In this document: in pieces, positions 6,218 through 9,763 of the stretch
How the letters are laid out: the number at the start of each line of letters is the position of its first letter
Position numbering within the stretch: position 1 is the first letter of the stretch
Source of the DNA: Prevotellaceae bacterium
GTDB taxonomy: Bacteria; Bacteroidota; Bacteroidia; Bacteroidales; UBA932
Length of the DNA stretch: 9,763 nucleotides
Direction of reading: 5' to 3'
Assembly (NCBI GenBank): GCA_031264875.1
Contig: JAISDK010000184.1
Location: 1 to 9,763, forward strand
The notes under the pieces: model-generated
What the model saw: the letters and a program-made list of their open reading frames with translations, nothing else
The model's database searches: none
Told to the model about the DNA's origin: nothing
Made by a program: the position numbers and the translations under genes

Positions 6218-7522
6218 GTGAAAAAAATAGTAGATATTTTTTGTCGGGGAGTGAAATATATTCGCAGCAAAATCTGCGTTCGTGTGACATTTTTCATTGT
6301 ACTTTTGTTTGTGTTTTTTGTAAGAGAATACGCTACAGCCGGCGCTTCGGAAAAAGTAAACGACATAGCCTTGCTTTTATTGAAAAGCTCGATGTTCGTA
6401 TTCGGCGCAATTATTCTGTTTTCAATCGTAACAGTACTTGCTGCATACATCATGTATCGTAAGTCGAAAGCAAAGCCGGAGATAAAATTTACATATTCAA
6501 GCGCGAACGAAGTGATTTGCGAAGTAGTGTGCAACAAGCTGATGATTCCGTTTGCAGGCGTGGTCAAAGCCGGACTGACTTTCGACAGGCAATATGAAGC
6601 GCTAATCATGCTGAAAAGGCTGAAGCACAGGCAGGCTTACGGCAGAAAGGAACTGACTCTCCCGAATATCAAAAGCTATGATCTGGATAAGGTAACGCTG
6701 TTTTTTCAGGATATTTTCAGAATGTTTTCCTTTAAAATAGAGTTCGGCCACAGGCTTGCGGTAGTCGTTCTACCGGTTTCCGACAATGATGTGGAATTGT
6801 CAAAAGTGTTATACACTATGGATAACGACGAAATAAGAACCGAGACAGTACACCGGAAAGAAGGAGAACTGTTGCATTTCAAGCATTTTGAATCGTCGGA
6901 CGATATACGGAGAATAGTATGGCCTGTTTATGCAAAGACCAAAGAACTGATAGTTCGGATGATCGAAATGCAAAGCATATACGCATCGCGGATAGACATG
7001 TATGCCTCGTTCTGTAACAGTTACCGGAATCTGCTGGAAAAAACAGTCTCGGACAAGTTTCTAAACACATACAAAACAGGTATATGGGATGTTTACAAGT
7101 CGTTGAAAAAAGATAACGAAGTGCGCTTTATACCCGACCAGAAATCGAAAATTGCAATTGAATATCAGCACGAAGTCTCTGCACAGATATCCGGGATGGA
7201 CTGGCATTCAAATAAGATTGAAGAATATTTCGGCAACGGAAAAGTCTCGGTCGTATGCATCTCTTCGCTGATACCTTCGCAGGAAACCGAAAAGATTCTT
7301 GACAAACTTGACTCAAACACGGTTATCGTTTTCGCGAGCCTGAAATCGTCTGTCGAAAAAATAAGTATAAAAGACATATTAAGGGAAATTTTCACCATTC
7401 CCGAAGAGAAAAAAATTAACTGGAAATGGCTGTGCTCGATTAATAGAAAAAAAGTGCTAAACAACGACAGCGCTGTAAGAAATGCTTTAATTTCAAGAAA
7501 ACTGAATTATATAGAAATATAA
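6218..7522 (+). CDS. DUF58 domain membrane protein
   Basis: Recognised by a DUF58 core, HFESSDDIRRIVWPVYAKTK, with the family's conserved DDxRRI-W pattern at residues 228-235 (434-residue version). Two N-terminal membrane segments lie at about 20-36 and 59-79, followed by a probable beta-rich stretch before the core. DUF58 proteins usually have a von Willebrand A-like C-terminal fold and are encoded beside a MoxR-type AAA ATPase. Here the C-terminal part (about 255-434) shows no clear DxSxS metal site and no MoxR gene is in the window. There is no in-frame ATG before the first membrane segment, so translation must start at GTG 6218 (chosen, followed by KKIVDIF) or TTG 6206, one base after the sppA stop. 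Translational coupling to sppA is likely. Role unknown; an envelope function with SppA is an inference from position. Confidence 0.75.
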   Translation: MKKIVDIFCRGVKYIRSKICVRVTFFIVLLFVFFVREYATAGASEKVNDIALLLLKSSMFVFGAIILFSIVTVLAAYIMYRKSKAKPEIKFTYSSANEVICEVVCNKLMIPFAGVVKAGLTFDRQYEALIMLKRLKHRQAYGRKELTLPNIKSYDLDKVTLFFQDIFRMFSFKIEFGHRLAVVVLPVSDNDVELSKVLYTMDNDEIRTETVHRKEGELLHFKHFESSDDIRRIVWPVYAKTKELIVRMIEMQSIYASRIDMYASFCNSYRNLLEKTVSDKFLNTYKTGIWDVYKSLKKDNEVRFIPDQKSKIAIEYQHEVSAQISGMDWHSNKIEEYFGNGKVSVVCISSLIPSQETEKILDKLDSNTVIVFASLKSSVEKISIKDILREIFTIPEEKKINWKWLCSINRKKVLNNDSAVRNALISRKLNYIEI

Positions 7523-7578
7523 ATATTTGCGGGGACAACAAGTTTGAAATAACAGAAATTACATAAAACAATATAACC

Positions 7579-8946
7579 ATGTATAATAAAAGAGAATTTT
7601 TAAAAGCCGGCACGACCAGCGTAGCAGGAACAGTGCTGGCAGGTCAGACTTTGTATGGGCAGTCCGGGGGCGCGAAGAAGTCCGTTGCGGGTGCAAACGA
7701 CAGGATTACGCTTGCTCTGATTGGCTGTGGCGGTCGCGGGCTGGGCTGTATAATTAACTGTTGCAAGACTAATGAAAATGTAGTGATTAAAACAGTTTGC
7801 GACGTCAACAGAACCAAACTGGCGAAAGCGCAGGCAGAGGTCGAAAAGACATTCGGCTACCGTCCCGGAACCACGGAAGACATGCGCAGCATTTTCGACG
7901 ACAAGGATGTGGACGCCGTATGGATTGCCACGCCCGAACACTGGCACATGCCGGCTGCTATCCATGCCTGCCGTGCGGGAAAAGATGTGTACGTGGAAAA
8001 AAACCTTTCCGTAAACATCTTTGAGAGTCGCAAGTTAGTCGAAACCGCCGCCGAATACAAGCGTGTTGTACAGGCGGGGCTTCAAAATCGGAGCGCGTCA
8101 CAGGGATTTTCGGCACGGGAATACATTAAAAGCGGCAAACTCGGGGAAATCGTAACCGTCAAAACATATTTCATGCTTGGCGGCGGAAAGTTTACCGAAG
8201 CGCCCGAAGCTCCTGTTCCATCGTGGCTCGACTGGGACAAATGGCTGGGACCGGCTCCATATCGCCCGTTCAGCCCGTCCATCGTCAGCGAACACGGACG
8301 GGGAGGATGGCAAAACTACTGGGCTTACAGCGGAGGACTGCTCGACGACGAGGCTTCGCATACGTTAGACCTCACCCGGATGGTACTCGGCGACCCGCCA
8401 CATCCGAAATCCGTTTATTCCTGGGGTGGAAACTATGTGTTCGGCGGCACGGGTGAAACACCGGAATTTCAGTCCGTAGTGTTTGAGTTCGACGATTATG
8501 TTATCACTGCCGACGGAGGCGGATCGGTCAAATACATGCAGAAAGCGCCCGGCGATATCCGCAATGACGCAACACGTTTTCCCAACTGGCGCAACTATTC
8601 CGCCCGCGTGGAGATTTACGGTACGGAAGGGCTGATGTATCTCGGACGCCACGGCGGCGGATGGCAGGTAATAGGCAAAGACGATAAAATTGTGGCCGAA
8701 GACGGAGCTGTATTCCCCGACAATGCGCATCAGAAGAATTTTATCGACTGTCTGCGCAGCCGCAAAAAAACTAACGGAGATATTGAGGAATGTCACCGCA
8801 GCGCGACGCTTGTGAATATGGGCAACATTGCCTGTCGTGTCGGAAACAAACATTTGCTGTTTGACGCAGAAACCGAAAAATTCCTCAACAGCGAACAGGC
8901 TAATGAACTTGCTCAGGGAACTTATCGAAAAGGTTACGAACTGTAG
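7579..8946 (+). CDS. Gfo/Idh/MocA-family oxidoreductase with Tat-like leader
   Basis: A 455-residue NAD(P)-dependent oxidoreductase, likely acting on a sugar or sugar derivative. The Rossmann motif is ALIGCGGRGLG (46-56), with CDVN and Asp75 at the end of the second strand. TPEHWHMPAA (118-127) and VYVEKNLS (137-144) follow; the latter is the family's EKP block with Asn in place of Pro, keeping the catalytic-type lysine. DWDKWLGPAPYRPFSP and GGLLDDEASHTLDL mark the C-terminal domain. The N-terminus KREFLKAGTTSVAGTVLAGQ resembles a Tat signal but has Lys-Arg where Arg-Arg is usual. Such leaders are common on this subfamily in Bacteroidota, Planctomycetota and Verrucomicrobiota. Some related proteins belong to glycosidase family GH109, so hydrolysis by an NAD-dependent mechanism is an alternative. 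A 43-base gap leads to the isochorismatase-family gene, probably the same transcript. Confidence 0.88.
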   Translation: MYNKREFLKAGTTSVAGTVLAGQTLYGQSGGAKKSVAGANDRITLALIGCGGRGLGCIINCCKTNENVVIKTVCDVNRTKLAKAQAEVEKTFGYRPGTTEDMRSIFDDKDVDAVWIATPEHWHMPAAIHACRAGKDVYVEKNLSVNIFESRKLVETAAEYKRVVQAGLQNRSASQGFSAREYIKSGKLGEIVTVKTYFMLGGGKFTEAPEAPVPSWLDWDKWLGPAPYRPFSPSIVSEHGRGGWQNYWAYSGGLLDDEASHTLDLTRMVLGDPPHPKSVYSWGGNYVFGGTGETPEFQSVVFEFDDYVITADGGGSVKYMQKAPGDIRNDATRFPNWRNYSARVEIYGTEGLMYLGRHGGGWQVIGKDDKIVAEDGAVFPDNAHQKNFIDCLRSRKKTNGDIEECHRSATLVNMGNIACRVGNKHLLFDAETEKFLNSEQANELAQGTYRKGYEL

Positions 8947-8948
8947 TC

Positions 8949-8976
8949 AATGAACAATTAATAATGAACAATTAAT
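8949..8976 (+). repeat. 14-bp tandem direct repeat between two genes
   Basis: AATGAACAATTAAT occurs twice in a row (8949-8962 and 8963-8976), followed by AATTAA. It fills most of the gap between the stop of the oxidoreductase gene and the ATG at 8990. From general familiarity, similar A/T-rich 'aacaattaat' arrays occur in Bacteroidota spacers, so it is probably slipped-strand intergenic DNA rather than a specific signal. Confidence 0.8.
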
Positions 8977-8989
8977 AATTAAATGGATT

Positions 8990-9763
8990 ATGAAAAAGTT
9001 CTTAGTAATTACCCTTTTGTTTGGCATGATGACAGTGGCAACAGCTATTGCACAGACCAAACCTTCTGTCGACAATCTTCGGCAAGACCGTCTTCTTGAC
9101 GTCGTCCGTCCCCAAAAAAACATTGTTGGATATCTGACACTGCCCTTGCGAATCTCAATGCAGGAACGTATTCCGTCCAACTGGGAAGGAGACGGAGAGG
9201 CATTGATGGCGGTCAGCAGGATAGAAACATGGAAGCCGTCCGAAACAGCGCTTATTATATGCGACATGTGGGACAAGCACTGGTGCGACATCAGTAACGC
9301 CCGTTTTGGGGAATTAGCCGTCGCTTTGGAGCAGGCAGTGAAAGACGCCCGCAGCAAAGGCGTGAAAATTGTGCATGCGCCGAGCGAATGTATGGATTAC
9401 TACAAAGATTATCCGCAACGCAGGGAGGCAATGAAATACAGGAACACTAAGCTGCCGTACATAGCAAATGGCAATAAGCTGCCGTCGGAAAAAGACGCCG
9501 TTTGGCCCATAGACCAGTCGGACGAAGGATGCGAAAGCAGCGACTGTAAACCGCATAAGGCATGGACAAAACAAATCGACGTCCTGTCAATCGAAAAGGA
9601 CGACCTCATCAGCGATTCGGGTGCGGAACTCGGCGCATGGTTCAGGAAAAAGGGAATCAAAAATGTGATACTGACAGGCGTTGCAACCAACATGTGCGTA
9701 ATAGGACGTTCTTTCGGACTGCGAGCCATGAAGCGCATGGGCATGAACGTTGTCCTGATGCGC
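8990..9763 (+). CDS. Isochorismatase-family cysteine hydrolase, secreted, 3' partial
   Basis: The frame is open from the ATG at 8990 to the window end (258 codons seen), so the C-terminus is missing. A Sec signal peptide is clear: MKK, a hydrophobic core, then ATAIA|Q with probable cleavage after residue 21. The mature part carries the isochorismatase fold: ALIICDMWDKHWC (87-99) with catalytic-type Asp92, IEKDD with candidate Lys203, and ILTGVATNMCVIGRS (227-241) with nucleophilic-type Cys236 after the usual cis-peptide region. Family members hydrolyse amides or vinyl ethers (nicotinamide, N-carbamoyl compounds, isochorismate), and the substrate here cannot be assigned. A long insert between the Asp and Lys motifs (about 132-195) holds several cysteines (C134, C181, C186). 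Export outside the cytoplasm is unusual for the best-known members. It follows the oxidoreductase gene by 43 bases and may act on the same external compound. Confidence 0.85.
   Translation, partial: MKKFLVITLLFGMMTVATAIAQTKPSVDNLRQDRLLDVVRPQKNIVGYLTLPLRISMQERIPSNWEGDGEALMAVSRIETWKPSETALIICDMWDKHWCDISNARFGELAVALEQAVKDARSKGVKIVHAPSECMDYYKDYPQRREAMKYRNTKLPYIANGNKLPSEKDAVWPIDQSDEGCESSDCKPHKAWTKQIDVLSIEKDDLISDSGAELGAWFRKKGIKNVILTGVATNMCVIGRSFGLRAMKRMGMNVVLMR

Noticed and set aside
8365..8853. 162-codon minus-strand open frame
   Set aside because: Lies wholly opposite the oxidoreductase gene, which has strong family motifs throughout.
8947..9357. 136-codon minus-strand open frame
   Set aside because: Antisense to the isochorismatase-family gene, whose frame has a clear signal peptide and catalytic motifs; its N-terminal part is a translation of the intergenic 14-bp repeat.

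Overview
The window looks like ordinary chromosome of a member of the Bacteroidota, probably Bacteroidales. Four things point there: promoter boxes of the type TAnnTTTG, in one case with TTTG 19 bases upstream; start regions that are A/T-rich and lack a Shine-Dalgarno sequence; a DUF3810 gene, a family concentrated in that phylum; and a zinc-free type-B ribosomal protein L31. The species cannot be named from what is visible.

Layout from left to right: (1) 1-271 has no convincing gene. It holds a 23-bp tandem duplication, a copy of a short interspersed repeat and a stem-loop at the end of recR. (2) 272-1656 is a minus-strand cluster transcribed rpmE2 -> queD -> recR from a well-formed promoter at 1695-1725. 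(3) A divergent promoter drives a DUF3810 membrane protein (1783-2877) with an HExxH motif. (4) Converging on it, with an 11-bp overlap, is an AlkZ-like winged-helix DNA glycosylase gene (2867-3949). (5) 3950-4473 is an intergenic stretch rich in inverted and interspersed repeats. (6) 4474-7522 is a plus-strand pair: sppA, a 67K-type signal peptide peptidase, followed almost without a gap by a DUF58 membrane protein that starts at GTG or TTG. (7) 7579-9763 is a plus-strand pair of exported proteins: a Gfo/Idh/MocA oxidoreductase with a Tat-like leader and a Sec-signal isochorismatase-family hydrolase that runs off the right edge. This pair looks more GC-rich than the genes before it.

The left half is housekeeping (translation, queuosine precursor synthesis, recombinational repair) with an AlkZ-like repair gene nearby. 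The middle is envelope proteolysis plus a DUF58 protein. The right end looks like catabolic or accessory metabolism outside the cytoplasm, with unknown substrates. I see no CRISPR array, transposase, phage gene, toxin-antitoxin pair or obvious defence island, and no clear new multi-gene system. The least explained material is the repeat and palindrome cluster at 3998-4177, especially an 11-bp perfect inverted repeat over the presumed promoter of the AlkZ-like gene.
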